Of a stretch of DNA of 64,000 nt, positions 14,075 to 29,449 are shown in pieces; positions within the stretch are counted from its first letter, which is position 1, and each line of letters starts with the position of its first letter. The DNA is taken from positions 1,302,001 to 1,366,000 of the forward strand of contig JAIXMN010000002.1 of assembly GCA_025716815.1 (NCBI GenBank). The letters run 5' to 3'. This DNA is from Dichotomocladium elegans (taxonomy: Eukaryota > Mucoromycota > Mucoromycetes > Mucorales > Lichtheimiaceae). The notes below the pieces were generated by a model, which made no database searches, was not told where the DNA came from, and worked only from the letters and a program-made list of their open reading frames with translations. The translations under genes were made by a program, and so were the position numbers.

Positions 14075-14247
14075 CAGTGCCCGCCCGTTACAATGATATT
14101 CATTACTATGATGCTTTGCTATAGTGATACGCTTTTACGGAATCATATTGACGGGGCAGGGCTTATTCTAGCTCGCTATAGTGGTAATCCGTTATACTGA
14201 TATGATTTGGTGGGAACTAAGGGTATCACTATAACGGGCGGTCACTG
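14075..14247. mobile_element. MITE with TA duplication, pogo/Fot1-like ends
   Basis: A 173-base non-coding element. Both ends begin CAGTGnCCGCCCGTTA when read inward, with about 25 bases of terminal inverted repeat and a few mismatches. Both ends are flanked by TA (14073-14074 and 14248-14249), the target duplication of the Tc1/mariner superfamily. The CAGTG ends resemble pogo/Fot1/Tigger elements. The interior holds further copies of the motif CTATAGTGATA or CGTTATACTGATA in both orientations. The element has no coding capacity, so it would need a transposase from elsewhere. Confidence 0.8.
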
Positions 14248-14460
14248 TAACTTTAACTCGGATGCCAAGTCACTAGCTCACTTATTCAAGAAAAAATTGA
14301 CTGCGCCCCAGGCTACGTTTCTCTGCTCTTCTCTTTCATTTTCTGCTTCTCCTGTCTATACAACAACGGATGGAAAAGAGGTATGATATTTACCCTCTGA
14401 TTTCTTGCTCTCAGATCCACAGCAAAAGCTACCAGCTTCTCTAGTCTCATTATCGTTACA

Positions 14461-15778
14461 ATGTTCTGTATTCTCGCCAGCGAACCACCAACAGAAAGCA
14501 AGGATAACTACACGAGTAGCATCAACAGCAGCAGTAGTAGCAGCAGCAATTCGTTTACCCCTACACATTTTGCGGGTTTCCGTATTCAAACCAGTGAACC
14601 AGTATCACCTTTTGCCCTTTTCCAACAACAGCATCCTCGAGGTGACCAAGTCCAACCGGACGATATGATAAACATTGAAAGACACGATACACATCAGCAA
14701 GTTATTAGTTCGGCATCCCCACAACAATTCCATGAGCCTGCTCATTCATATTCACCACAACCACCGCGCTACGACGCGAATCTACATACCCACTCTATTC
14801 ATAGTCTTTACGCAGCTAATACGAGTGGATCCCTTAGCTTTCCGATAGTAAGAGCAGCTCCACTCATTCCTCTTGGAAAGCCTTCCCAATACCCATTGCA
14901 TTGTGGAAATATATACTATAATGTGCATGAACGCCATGACAACGATCAAACGCATACAGCGCTTCCCATGAGCACGACAGATATGCAAAACCAATCTTCG
15001 CAGTCCTTTCGGTATCCGATTCCAATACATCAAGAGATGCCCATGGCTCAAGTGCACGATGAATTCGCCCAGGGGGAACAGCAGGACTCTCAAATTCAAC
15101 AAACATGTACGTAGACAAGACTAGTTTTGACATGAAAGTTACTTAGCTGTATGTGTATGCCAACAATCTACCCTCTCTCTCTATCTCTCGTCTTCGTTTA
15201 GCCTCGTCCGTCAGAAAAGGAAAAGCTCCACAACGTCGAACAGTAAGATATTCTGGACCTCCTTCCCTTTGTCACCATGTTTTCTGATTCGTGTGTTCTT
15301 TTGCTGAATATGTCTTTTCTCTCTCTCTTTCTCTTTTTTTGGACTTATTCTGCGCGCGTACTATGATATTTGCAAAAAGCAGCTAGTTCCAAGGCGCCAG
15401 CGTTCCTCAACTCCTGCGGGATCTTCAAAATATAGAAACAAAAGACGCAGTTCAAGCGATGGACCTCTTACACAACCACGTCGACCAGTAACATTTCCCA
15501 AAACGTACAACCAGAGTTCCTCCAGAAGCACAAGTGGCGACATAGACGAGAGTGGACGGTTCATTTGCGAGGCTTGTGGAAAGACGTTTTCACGACATCG
15601 GGATTGTGAACGACATGTGAGCTCGAACCACAAGAAAGATGAGACATACGAGTGTCTATTTTGTCACAAAACATTCCAAAGACGAGATATTATCTTACGG
15701 CATTACGTAGGTCGTGACAAGAAAACACAAAAGATCCGAGATTGCCTTGGTGCGTTATTGGATATGTGTCGCAAATGA
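14461..15778 (+). CDS. C2H2 zinc-finger protein
   Basis: Exons 14461-15106, 15202-15242 and 15383-15778 join in phase to about 360 residues. The N-terminal two thirds are Gln-, Ser-, Pro- and His-rich with no fold I recognise, as in many transcription factors. Near the C terminus are two zinc fingers. The first is complete (CEACGKTF, then HVSSNH). The second has CLFC, twelve residues and one His (RHY), but no final His in this model. A second splice at 15708 could replace the tail. The exon 3 acceptor is a tandem AAG-CAG (15377-15382), which could add or drop one Gln. The start is uncertain because ATG 14461 is simply the first in frame. A DNA-binding regulator is likely; the target is unknown. 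Confidence 0.7.
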
Positions 15779-18163
15779 AATAGGATCACTGGTGGATGAT
15801 GTTTGTTGCTATGTCTGGAATAAATATTCAAGGAGACCGAACTTTGTTGGAATTGCATCCATCTGCATAGAATACACGGACTCCCCGAGAGACACATCTT
15901 CATAAACGTAAACCATATCCATTCAAAACGGACCCTTGAAAGAGAAAAACCGACAAATGCAAGGGCTGATACAAACAAATTCTGGGTACTAGCTCATCTA
16001 CTACAAACACGGATACCCTGATGCCAAAAGAAGAAAAGGAAATGGGATGGTTTATCGTGCATAGCTATTGTGCCCATTACACTCACTCTCCTTTTCTTAG
16101 TACCCATCGTTAATCACCCTCCTGAGCCCCGGTTCAAGGATGCCAACGTAGAAAATGTCATTCTTTGTATGTAGCACCATGGGTCTTCCTCGGACAATCT
16201 ATAGCTGGTCAGGAATATATACGATTGCCCTCCGATAATACAACTCCAGCGCTCTAAGAGGCGAAAATACGAGATGCGTATTCAGACCGACTTATTTGCT
16301 TTGCAAAACGAGTAATAAGCATTAGTTGCTTGATATTGACATTACAAATCATGTTACTTACAACTACGTTGTCTTTTGCACAACACTAGATATGCGTGGG
16401 GGATGGAATAGAGAAGGGGTAGAGTACTACCTTTCTATATAGTCCTATCATAATAGCCAGTAACTCGGTAGGACTTGTTTGTGGCAGTAACGAGACGGAT
16501 GATCCTCCATAATAAGAAAGAGCAGCCAAAAATAGATTAAAGGCTACTGAAACTATACTATCCTCCTTAATTTGAATTTATACTGTACATGCATAAAAAT
16601 TATACTCGCCAAACAAACAGCCTTATGTGCTTACCGAATAGATTAACAAGAAGATGCGATATTATGCTCCATGGTCGCGCGTCTTTGTGTGGAGTTTAGT
16701 TGACGCATCATTGTTATTAGAGGTCTTCAGGTTGCTGCAGCTGCAGCTCAGCACTGATTTGTTTGAGCAGTTTTCTGCAAAATCTCGGAAGGCTCTTTCT
16801 GTCATATTTAGCGAATGGCCTTTGAAGCTCTTTGCAGTGATGAAGACCCGAAACCGTAAGTAGGTATGTACGTCAATTTCTAATTGTTAATACCTAGGTG
16901 GAGGGATGGAGAGAGAGAATACATCATACTCAGGGTATCTTACAACTAAAGAGAGCCAATTTTTAGCTATCAAAATGTGGAAGTTCTGCTTATGATTTGC
17001 GGTGGTGAATTGAGTGAAGGCGCATTTTGGGTATTCTGCAGCGTTGCTAAGGAGATCGAGACGTAGAATACATAACCGAGGAAGGATAAGATGTAGCATG
17101 TAGATGGACAGCAGCGATAAAAATGATTTATAACTGATATACATATGCGTAAAAAAACTTGTTCGCCGAATAGACTGTGACCCAGTAATAGGTTTTTTCT
17201 TTTCTAGGCCTATTGTGCCAGAGTAAAGTTCGCTCAAGATTATCAGCTGCAGGCCATCTTCAAACGCCCACCCACCTCCCCTTTCCAACGGAATTCTCTC
17301 TTGCCTCGTACTCGCTCCTTCGAAAGTTCGCATCGTAATCATGTATAATGAATCTGTTTGCGGTACTCTACTAATGGTAGGAATCGGCGTGGATCGTCCT
17401 GCGCGCTGTGTCACGATGAATAAACTTTTGAGATGATCGACAAGAGAATTTTGAGTATTTAAACGGCACTGTCTTCTGTTTCAATGGACGAGAAATAGCG
17501 TGGGATATGTGGTTTATTTCCCGAGTGGAAACATTTGCCACATTTTTAAGATTATCTTATTCGACACGTCTTTTGTCGGTTCAAAGTATATTATAGTATG
17601 CACTAATCCGCGACTACCTCTTTTTTGTCGATACAATTGACTCAGATTATACCTTGTCCGACGAAAAGAAGATCAACTTGGCGAGCTCGTCCCTAAATAA
17701 CTTATTTTCTCAATATATCAATATCGGTAAAGCCCACAATATGGACATGGAAGATCCAGATCATAGGCGTTGTACAAAGCTCCACAACTCCCGCCTTATC
17801 TCCAATCAGCGTCTGCTATCCTTAATAAGCCGTGGCTTTCCTGCTGGTGGGATCCTTAGTAAAATGTAGCTTTATGCAGAAACTATTGGAGAGTGGATTA
17901 CTGCTGTTTGGGAATGTATTTGATTTCAAAGTTCCAAGGGGGAACGATTAGAGTTTCGCGCGCAAGCACCTCCGTGCAACCTATTTTTGCTGCACAGTCG
18001 TCGCTTTGCATTGTAACTCAGCGAATAAACTCGCTCCTCCTCTTTTGTTCGCGCGCGCGAGCATGTACGCACCAACCATCGATGTTTGTGGAACATGCAC
18101 GACGAGCAGTCCTCACCATGGATACAAAATGGGTCGTCACATAAAAATACAAAGAAGGTAGGA
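15779..18163. other. Intergenic stretch
   Basis: No gene recognised. The longest frame, 17414-16887 minus (175 codons), has an odd composition, no family features and no conserved splice context. The plus frame 17654-17869 is similarly uninformative. The right end runs into the second Tc1-type copy. Confidence 0.35.
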
Positions 18164-19150
18164 AAGATACCCGCTCGTCAACAGAAAACATCAGCCCTCC
18201 TTCTTAGTCTTTAACGGACCTCGGAGGCTCCTAGGTGTGCGGTTGCGATAGCAATGGTGGGACAGGTAGGAAAGGATACCGGAGCTGTTGAGCATCGATG
18301 GCGGAAGAGTCGGAGGAAGGAACGAGGAGAAATGACGACGACCCACGGTAACACCAACAGCAGAAGCAGCGGAAGACAATGGCACCTTGACGAACCCATG
18401 GCAAGAGACCTGCGCGGGTGCAGCCAAACCGCGGTCCCGCCCAAAGCCCATATCCTCCCTCTCGTGGCACTTGAGTCAGGTTGATATCATTATCTGCAGA
18501 GGATCCAAGATGTTAGAGGACTGCAAAATGGAAACAAGTCAATAGGATAGGGCTGTACATACCGTTCAAGGCTCACGGGAAGAGAAGGGTGGATCTGGTC
18601 AACAAGGTCTTTGCCCAATTCCCTGTTATTTGTAATCACGCAAGGTGTTGGGTGACTTGATAAAAGCAACCGGAGCTCGAGCTGAACTACCATCTCCATC
18701 ATGCGTATTCATTGCTTCTGTCAACCCATATCTTTTCCGAAACTTTCTTATTAGTCGGTCTAAACGAGACCAGATGGGTACTTTGTTTGTTCGCGTGTAG
18801 TTTACTTTTTGTGATTGAAAGCACCCAGAGGACCAGGCAACCAAATACAGAATTTCCTTTTATGATTCAAAAACAAACAGAAACCTTTGAAGTCATGTGT
18901 TTTGCATGATGAGGGAGAGGTGTAGGCTTGTTTTTGTCGGTGTACATAGCCGCGCTTAAAGTCTGCTTCTTTCATCCGAATGTCTGTATCTTTTCGATGG
19001 GCGACATGCGTAGCAACAAGATCAGGGTTAGGCCTGCAACACACGGTGCGCAGGTACAGTATTCTGTGTGAGAAGGAGCAGGTTGAGGCGATTACATTTC
19101 CTCTTTTGCAGCGTATGCGATCCTGTGACTTCAATTTTAGAAAACACTCC
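18164..19150 (-). mobile_element. Tc1/mariner-type element, copy B, internally deleted
   Basis: Bases 18164-18538 match the non-transposase segment of copy A (6788-7197) along their length. Shared stretches include ACCCGnnnGTCAACAGAAAA at one end and ATTGCAGAATGGAACAAG-like sequence at the other. Bases of about 18930-19130 match the start of copy A (8090-8240), for example around CATCCGAANGTCTGT. The transposase core between them is missing. Both pieces keep the same order and strand as in copy A, which suggests one deleted element and not two separate insertions. It encodes nothing intact. Confidence 0.65.
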
Positions 19151-19221
19151 AAGTATTTCGTCATAACATGTACCTTCTTTGGCTCCTTACCACAAAGATG
19201 TACCATAACAGAGCGCGAGCC

Positions 19222-19503
19222 TTAGTACAACACATCCGAAACTATGCATGTTACCGGTTCTACAATATCGGCTTCCGGTCCCAATCCTAGCTCTGGACCT
19301 TCCCACCCCTCAACGATCCTTTTACCCTTCGGGATCGGTTTGATAAGCGGTTCCACAACTCTGAGTAAATTCTTTCCAATGATATCAAAGGCTCTTGACC
19401 CGAGTAACAACGATGTACGATGTAAACAAAGATAAGGTGAGATATTGGACAATGAAACAGAAATGTATCTGCAGAGAATGATCGTGCAGTCCCGGCTTGA
19501 CAT
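19222..19503 (-). CDS. Small hypothetical protein (doubtful)
   Basis: A 93-codon frame with a TATATATA stretch about 80 bases upstream (near 19583). The second half, with AFDIIGKNLL, LIKPIPKGKR and GWEGPELGLG, has a protein-like composition. I recognise no family, and part of the first half could be an intron. It lies on the same strand as RAD26 and 247 bases beyond its stop, so it could also be part of that 3' region. Treat as unproven. Confidence 0.28.
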   Translation of the reverse strand: MSSRDCTIILCRYISVSLSNISPYLCLHRTSLLLGSRAFDIIGKNLLRVVEPLIKPIPKGKRIVEGWEGPELGLGPEADIVEPVTCIVSDVLY

Positions 19504-19749
19504 TTGCTGTATGTGAGCATGTATGCGTACAGCACTAGGATACGATCGAGGAGAGGGAAAGGAGACCCTTCGAGTCAACGGGATATATACACATCTCACA
19601 TTGAAGAGTGTGAAGCCTATATGCATCGACCAGTTTGGAAATGAAATCTACCTGTAAACATGGGTATTATTATGGCTCAATTTTAATATTCTCTAAACGA
19701 TGGTTGCTCTATATCCTCCACAAATGGTAAAGAGAAGAGATATGATAAA

Positions 19750-22700
19750 TTAAAAGAAATCCGGTAGTTTGGTCTTGGTCTGTTTCTCGGGAATGTTTCG
19801 CTCGCGAAGACGCGCAAGAAGAAACCCTGACGAAGGAGGCTCTTTTGATGTCTCGCGGATATTGCTCGCAAATCCAGGAATTAACCCAGAACCAAAGTGC
19901 GGAGAGAGCGATTTCGCCTCTCGTTCTTTAGCAATAGGCGATGTGGATGTACGTACAATTTGTCCAAACCGAGGAGGCGGGGTCGATGAACTAGCGTGGG
20001 CAGGTGCGCCGGCTATACCCGACCTGCCTGTCCAAGTAGGCATTGAGACGCCCATCTTCCGCCGCAGACGGCGCGATTCCTTTAGCGCAGCAGCCGCGTT
20101 CTGAGCGATCAGAGAAGCTACCGTGCCATGGCAAAAGTTGATATATTTTCTAAAAAAAAAAGATATGAAATAACCTTTACCTTCTTTTTCAACAAAGACT
20201 TTATCTTGCGCGCTCGACTCCATTATTTGATCATGCTCCAATGCACTTTGAATTCCTGTCATTTCAAACAGGCTCTTGAGAACATTATCTTCGGATGTTT
20301 TGGAGCGTTGGGCGTTCTCCTCTCCACTGCCATCCCCCCTAAATATTAAACTACTGAGAATCTCTAATTCGCGCCAACAGATGCACTAGGCCTTACGCGT
20401 CTTCCAGACCGCTGACACCGCTGAGAGCAAGAAGCTGATCTGCTTCCTCATCCTCCGCCTGTTTCTGTTTAGATCCAGGTTCTTCTTCCTTGTACCTGAT
20501 TTCAGTTCCTTTGAAGAGCTGACCAGTTTCAGTCGCCCCATCTCGGTCGTCCACACTGAGTGTGAACAGTGACTTAAGGTTGCTTGCCTAACCAGCTTGT
20601 TAGACTGACTTCAAATAGGGTACCTTCTACATACATCGAAGAAACGTTTCTGTTTTGGATCTTTTAGGATTTTGTTCGTCAGGAATTGCTTGTATATCTG
20701 ACGATGATATATTTTCTCTTCAATGGTGCCGCTTGTCATCAGTCGATAGATGGTCACATCATTTTTTTGACCTAATCTCCATGCTCGTTCGCGTGCCTGC
20801 ATGTCTGTGGACGGATTCTAATGGTACCAGTGAGTCTCCTTTGCTGTTCAGTGTTCTGGCAGTGCATCTGTTACCCAGTCGGGATCAAAGAGAATCACAC
20901 GATCAGCCCCAGTGAGATTAAGCCCCAAGCCTCCCACTTTTGTGGTCAAAAGAAACACATAGATGTCATCCTGGGTATTGAATTCGTTCACCAGCGTCAT
21001 GCGATGGCTGATCTGAGTCGTTCCGTCCATGCGGAGATAATTATGCCCTTGGCTGCGTACGAGGTGTTCAATGATATCAAGCATCTGTCGTGTCTGGCTG
21101 AAGAGCAGGACTTTATGCCCTTGGGTTTTCCAGAGTTTTAAAAGCGCACGCACTACAACAAGTTTTCCGCTCTTTTCTGGATCACCATAATCTGGGTCCT
21201 TTTAGACAAGATCATAAGCTCTCCTGACTTTTATATATCATCGCGCATAGACCTACCGAAGCCGACTTCGCAATATTGAGAAGGTCTGGATGATTGCAGA
21301 TTTTGCGTACGACGTCAATCCCGAAAAGCACTTGTCTGCGCCGCTCGAGAATCGCATCCATGTCTTTTGAGTGGATGAATTGCAGATAGGCCTCGCGCTG
21401 TGACGGAGTCAGCTTACAAAATAAAACCTGCAAGCACATGGTCAGTCCGTGCCATCCGCCATGAAAAAGAAACACTGTCATGCTACCTGTTCACTTTTTT
21501 TAGGAAGATCAGCAGCAACATCTACTTTCATTCTTCGTAACAGATATGGGTTAATGAGATCTCTCAGAACACAGGCGCACTTGTACGCAGTTTGAACTTG
21601 TACGTTGGTTGCGTTGGCGTATCCACCAATGTTAATCGGTACAGAAAATTGGGTTTGGAACACTGGCAGCGTCTAAATAGAACGATTACGACATGGAACG
21701 ATCGGTTATGCATGGACTGCTTACTCCCAAACGACCAGGATATATAAAGTCAAATAAAGACCAGAGCTCTTTGAGGTTGTTTTGAATCGGAGTGCCTGAA
21801 AGGATGATCCTATGAGGAGTCTACATCAAAGGAATCAGCGACGTCCTTCAGTCGTTGTAATGGATTACTCTACCTTGAATTGCTTGCAGGCCAAGGTCGT
21901 CTCTGAATCCGGATTTCGGATCTTGTGCCCTTCATCCAATACGATATAACCCCACCGATTCTTTAACAGGATCTCACGATAGGTTTGCACACCGCTGTAG
22001 GTGGTAATCAAGACTCCCCCTATTACCCGTCATTGGTTTTCGAGTGTAGATGGAAAATACTCATAAGAAACATACCTAATTTTATATACCGTTCAACCAG
22101 TGCGCACGCAGCTCGTCCGCCTCTTGTCGACGTGATATCGTATCGAGACCGCGTTTTACCTTTCTTCTTTTTGGAAACATTACCGCGTCGATCCGGTTCG
22201 AATTCCTCCTCTGAGGAGTCGATGTCCACCATAAATCGATCATATTTTCCATCAACTGCGGATCGTATGCCACTCCCAGTCGAGTGTAAAACAGCAACTC
22301 GAAGAGGGGGCCACCAGCGATGAAATTCTTCAACCCACTGTTTTAAGACAGTAGCAGGGCATACAATAACCGTGGCTTTCCCGGGACCCAGGATTTTTGA
22401 GTAGTATAAACCTGCTATAAAAGCAATAATCTGGATGGTCTTTCCTAAACCCATCTCATCGCCTTCGATGCCTCCAACTTTCTGCGAATGGAGCTCCCAA
22501 AGCCATTTGACACCTGCTATGTGTTAAGATGCGACCATTATATCTACCCAGCCCAACATACATGTTCTTTGATAGTCAAAAAGACTATTCCATATCTCTC
22601 CGGGTATTCGCATAGAATTATCAAACTGTGCGTCAGCATAAACAGGGTGTGGTTCATACGGTTCGGATTCGACATCGAATGCGTGTTGCTCGTCAAGAGA

Positions 22701-24218
22701 TCGCTCAAGGTCCTCAATTGACATTCTTCGTCCCTCTTTCTGACCCTTATCGGGTATTAGAGCCGAAGGACCCACTCGAGAATCTCTTTACCACACTTAC
22801 ATTCTGAACCTCGGTCCGCATCAGTTTCCGGTTCCTCACCCATTCATGCAAACGCCTCTTCACATAGCATTTCGTGTTACCTTCGGAACTCTTTTCAACC
22901 TAACATACCCAAGCTTACCTGATATACAGCTTCATCTCCATCATCTTCAAGCATATCTTCTTGAGATACCAGCGCTTTTTTCTCTGTAACCAAGCCGTAC
23001 GTTACTTCATGTAGGTCTTCTTCATCTTCTTGTCCGGAAAGTTCATATTCCTCATCCGATATGGCTCTTCGTTTGCCAAGTGTTGATATTTTTTTCGGTT
23101 TGAACGGCTTTTTGGTACCTCGCCTGGGCATTGGTTCATAATCGTCGTCGTTGTTATCATCTTCGCTCATACTCATGACATCGCTTCCAGATTCGCCAAA
23201 TTCTTTCGCAGAAAGAGGTATCGCATGATCCCCACGTTCAATCACGGATCCATTGCTGCCAGGGAGAAAAATACTCCCTAGAAGACTATCTTAGACATGA
23301 TGGAGCCATACCATCCCAAAATACTCAAACGATCTCATACCAGAGGGGCCTGCTTCTGCCTTAGCATTTGCATCAGGGACCCTTGTAAAAGGCGTGATTT
23401 TGCCTGTACGAATCAGGAAATCACGAGTAGATTCGCCTAGTTCGGGCTGAGCAGAGTCATGCGCAGCTATAGACATGGCGATTAAAATTAAGCCATGACA
23501 TAGATCAAAGGCATGCCACCGTCTTACATGTGCTTTCCAATGCAGACTTCTGCCTGTAGTACTCTCTGTCTTTCATGCGTTGAATAATCTCCTCCTCATC
23601 CTGCTTGGCATTCCTTAAGCGAGCAGCCTGTTGCATATACCCTATTAACACACATCAATGCAACAGAACCACTCTGAACCGTGCCTGTTCGTTAATTTTT
23701 TGGAGCAATTTGTCCTGCTGGATGGAACTGGACGCTGTTTCTTTCATCCTTTTCTTCAACATCACCAGTTGATCTTGCGCAGCCCTATGAAATATTGAGT
23801 TCCACGCTCAGCGAACAGCCAAGTGACCAGCAAGAAGAACTTTGCACACACGCTCTATCCTTTCGAGCCTTTACTAATCTCTTCTGATCTAGTGCATCGT
23901 CTCTCGCCGCGGTTACTTTATCAGCCTTTTTTTTTACAGGCGATCAGATCTTGTCGACATCGATGAGTATAAATAAATTACCTCGGCCATGATTTTCCTC
24001 TCCAGAACAGTCTGGTCGACAAGATCAACACCGAGATCTTCAAGCTGTGCATCTACGTCGTTGGCATTTTCCGATTTACATTCGCCTGTGTTGCCCTTAG
24101 TAGCAACAGCAGAAGAAGAAGGCTCTTCCAACTCGACTAAAGAAATATCTTCGTCTTCTGAAAATGAAGGCCCTTCTGAGAGTGGAGATTCTATTGCGTT
24201 GTCGAAGTCATCATTCAT
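19750..24218 (-). CDS. RAD26: Rad26/CSB SNF2-family DNA-dependent ATPase
   Basis: Eighteen exons on the minus strand join to 1,169 residues: 24218-23982, 23925-23852, 23784-23673, 23627-23528, 23466-23341, 23277-22919, 22857-22801, 22745-22562, 22513-22076, 22019-21874, 21820-21725, 21672-21487, 21427-21257, 21198-20875, 20817-20635, 20587-20397, 20338-20181 and 20117-19750. The helicase core shows [14 protein letters not shown], motif I DEMGLGKT, motif [44 protein letters not shown] and [12 protein letters not shown]. The block [21 protein letters not shown] is diagnostic of CSB/Rad26. The protein remodels stalled RNA polymerase II in transcription-coupled repair. The N terminus is acidic with a coiled coil; the C-terminal ARLRERN resembles the CSB tail. 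Another in-frame ATG lies at 24269. The exon 3 donor (GTGGTT) is the least certain. Confidence 0.93.
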
Positions 24219-24415
24219 ATTAGAAGGAAACAAACTAGAGAAAAGCACCGTTCTTTCGCGCAGCAACAAGTTGGCTGCGGATTAATTTTGTATCAATTAG
24301 CCAATCACAGCAGGTGCATGTTTTTTCGATTGAAGCGGGGGAGAATGTCAACTTTTTTTTTCTATTGGAACAAAATGATCTGTCTAGGGCTCATTTTCAT
24401 ATTTGAAAGGGATCT

Positions 24416-26049
<1,634 letters not shown>

Positions 26050-26830
26050 GTAACCTATTTCAGACCACTAATCCATCTCATTCAGTGTTGACTTCGCAAC
26101 AGTGTCATGTGTCACATACTTATTAAGAAGGGCAACATCACTCGATAGGTAGCAACTGGCCGCTCGTCTGGCTAATGTAGGATTAGCTTGACGCAAGGCC
26201 TCGAAACAATCGAATGCCGTCATTCATTTGCTTTGTTGCATTCCCAAATTCTATAAACTCACTGTTGTAATACCCCTTCAATGATCGATTTTCTGCTATT
26301 TCAGTGGTACCATTAACGCGTTGCGAAATGCGTCAGTATATTCGGTATTCAGAACACCATGGATGGCAACCATGCGAACGTCATGTGGCGAGATTCCGGA
26401 CGCCATGGAAGAATAGAATGTTTGGCGTCACCGTACTAGCAGCTCTCGGCCAGTAGAAATATACTCTGTCTAAGCAAACTTCTGGCACGCTGGTGGATCA
26501 TCCTCGTCAGCGCCATCTAACCACGTGTTTTAGCCGCTTCCCATCCCAAAAACCTTCAGAAACGTTGACGCGCAGCCTAGGATAGACTGTAGATAGCAAT
26601 GACTAATCTACTCCAAAAGTCAATTGGTCCAAATTGAAGAATGCTATGGTCATGGACCTAGAAAACTTGCCTTCGAGGTATGATCTTGGATCAAGAAAAG
26701 AATAATGGCATCTGCGGTTCTACTGGTCAAGTTAATACGGTACAGTATGTGATCCAGCACACACTCACGTACTCTCGTAGCATCGGTGATGACTCCGAGA
26801 ATATCGCGTGTGATACTACTTAGTCATCAT
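26050..26830 (-). other. Coding-like relic or unsolved gene, product unknown
   Basis: Several minus-strand pieces read like protein: DILGVITDATRVRECVLDH with LTSRTADAIILFLIQDH (about 26820-26672), SGISPHDVRMVAIHGVLN (about 26400-26345) and FEALRQANPTLARRAASCYL (about 26200-26145). Splice-like signals occur, including a GCAAGT donor near 26670, but I could not join the pieces into one open frame; stops and frame changes remain. It may be a pseudogene or a gene with introns I failed to solve. I do not recognise the family. Confidence 0.25.
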
Positions 26831-27136
26831 GTTCTATAGCGCAACATGTCATGCTTGTTTTATCACCCTTCCTTCACAGGGCGATCTTGGCTAAATAAAG
26901 ATATATGTATAGGGGGAAGTGAACCCCCTTTTTTTTATTGGGTTATGTTCCACAGCCATTTGACCGCCAAATTCTCAAAAACCAATGTTTTGATTATAGC
27001 GTAACCTGATTGGATGATGCGCTTTTTTGCGCGCCAAATCAAAGATACCCTTTCTGCATTTTTTATTAGCCGGCCCTCAGCTTTGGGGAATGCGGCTTCA
27101 GCTGCCCTTCTTTTCTCTTTGAGCTACTATATTCAA

Positions 27137-28871
<1,735 letters not shown>

Positions 28872-29449
28872 CCTTTGAAAATGAAAATACCCCACTTTTG
28901 CCATTCTTACCTTTTCTAAAGGAATGAGTATGCTTCCAATATGAAAGGAATTGTGGTATGGATGTTAAAAGAACAGAGAAGTCATGATGCCATGGGAAAA
29001 GCTCGGGGAAGGAAAGCCATATTCGCACCTCGCAGTGAAATATGTGAAGCGAGGAGAGGAACGTGTCGTTATCGCACAGGAATATCGGTAGTATTTGTCT
29101 CTTTCATCAGCCTACAAAATGGTAGATACAGCAAGCCATCGAGAAAATAAAATATAATACTATTCAGCGAAAGAGATAGATACTGTACCGTTCCATAAGT
29201 GAGTTCCGCCCGTTCGACGTACATAACAGCGAGCTTCTAATTATTATTGCTGCGTATCCGGCTAAAATCCGGCGATCAACAATCTGATAAATACGATATT
29301 CAGCTCAACCGATATGCATTGTCTGGGGATTAATTGGCTGGATTGAAGTGCCTGATACTCCCCCAAAGGGCGATTGTCGCACAATGTGACTCGACTCTTT
29401 CATTGCTTGACTGGAAAATTTGGGTTCACCTATCCTTTTATTCCTGCAC
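28872..29449. other. Intergenic stretch
   Basis: The SLT2 3' flank and RCL1 promoter. No other feature recognised. Confidence 0.4.

Noticed and set aside
16887..17414. 175-codon minus-strand frame
   Set aside because: No recognisable motifs, no splice context and an odd composition; chance openness is likely.
18164..18538. Independent SINE at this site
   Set aside because: The same segment sits at the same relative place in the other Tc1-type copies, and I found no convincing polymerase III A and B boxes.
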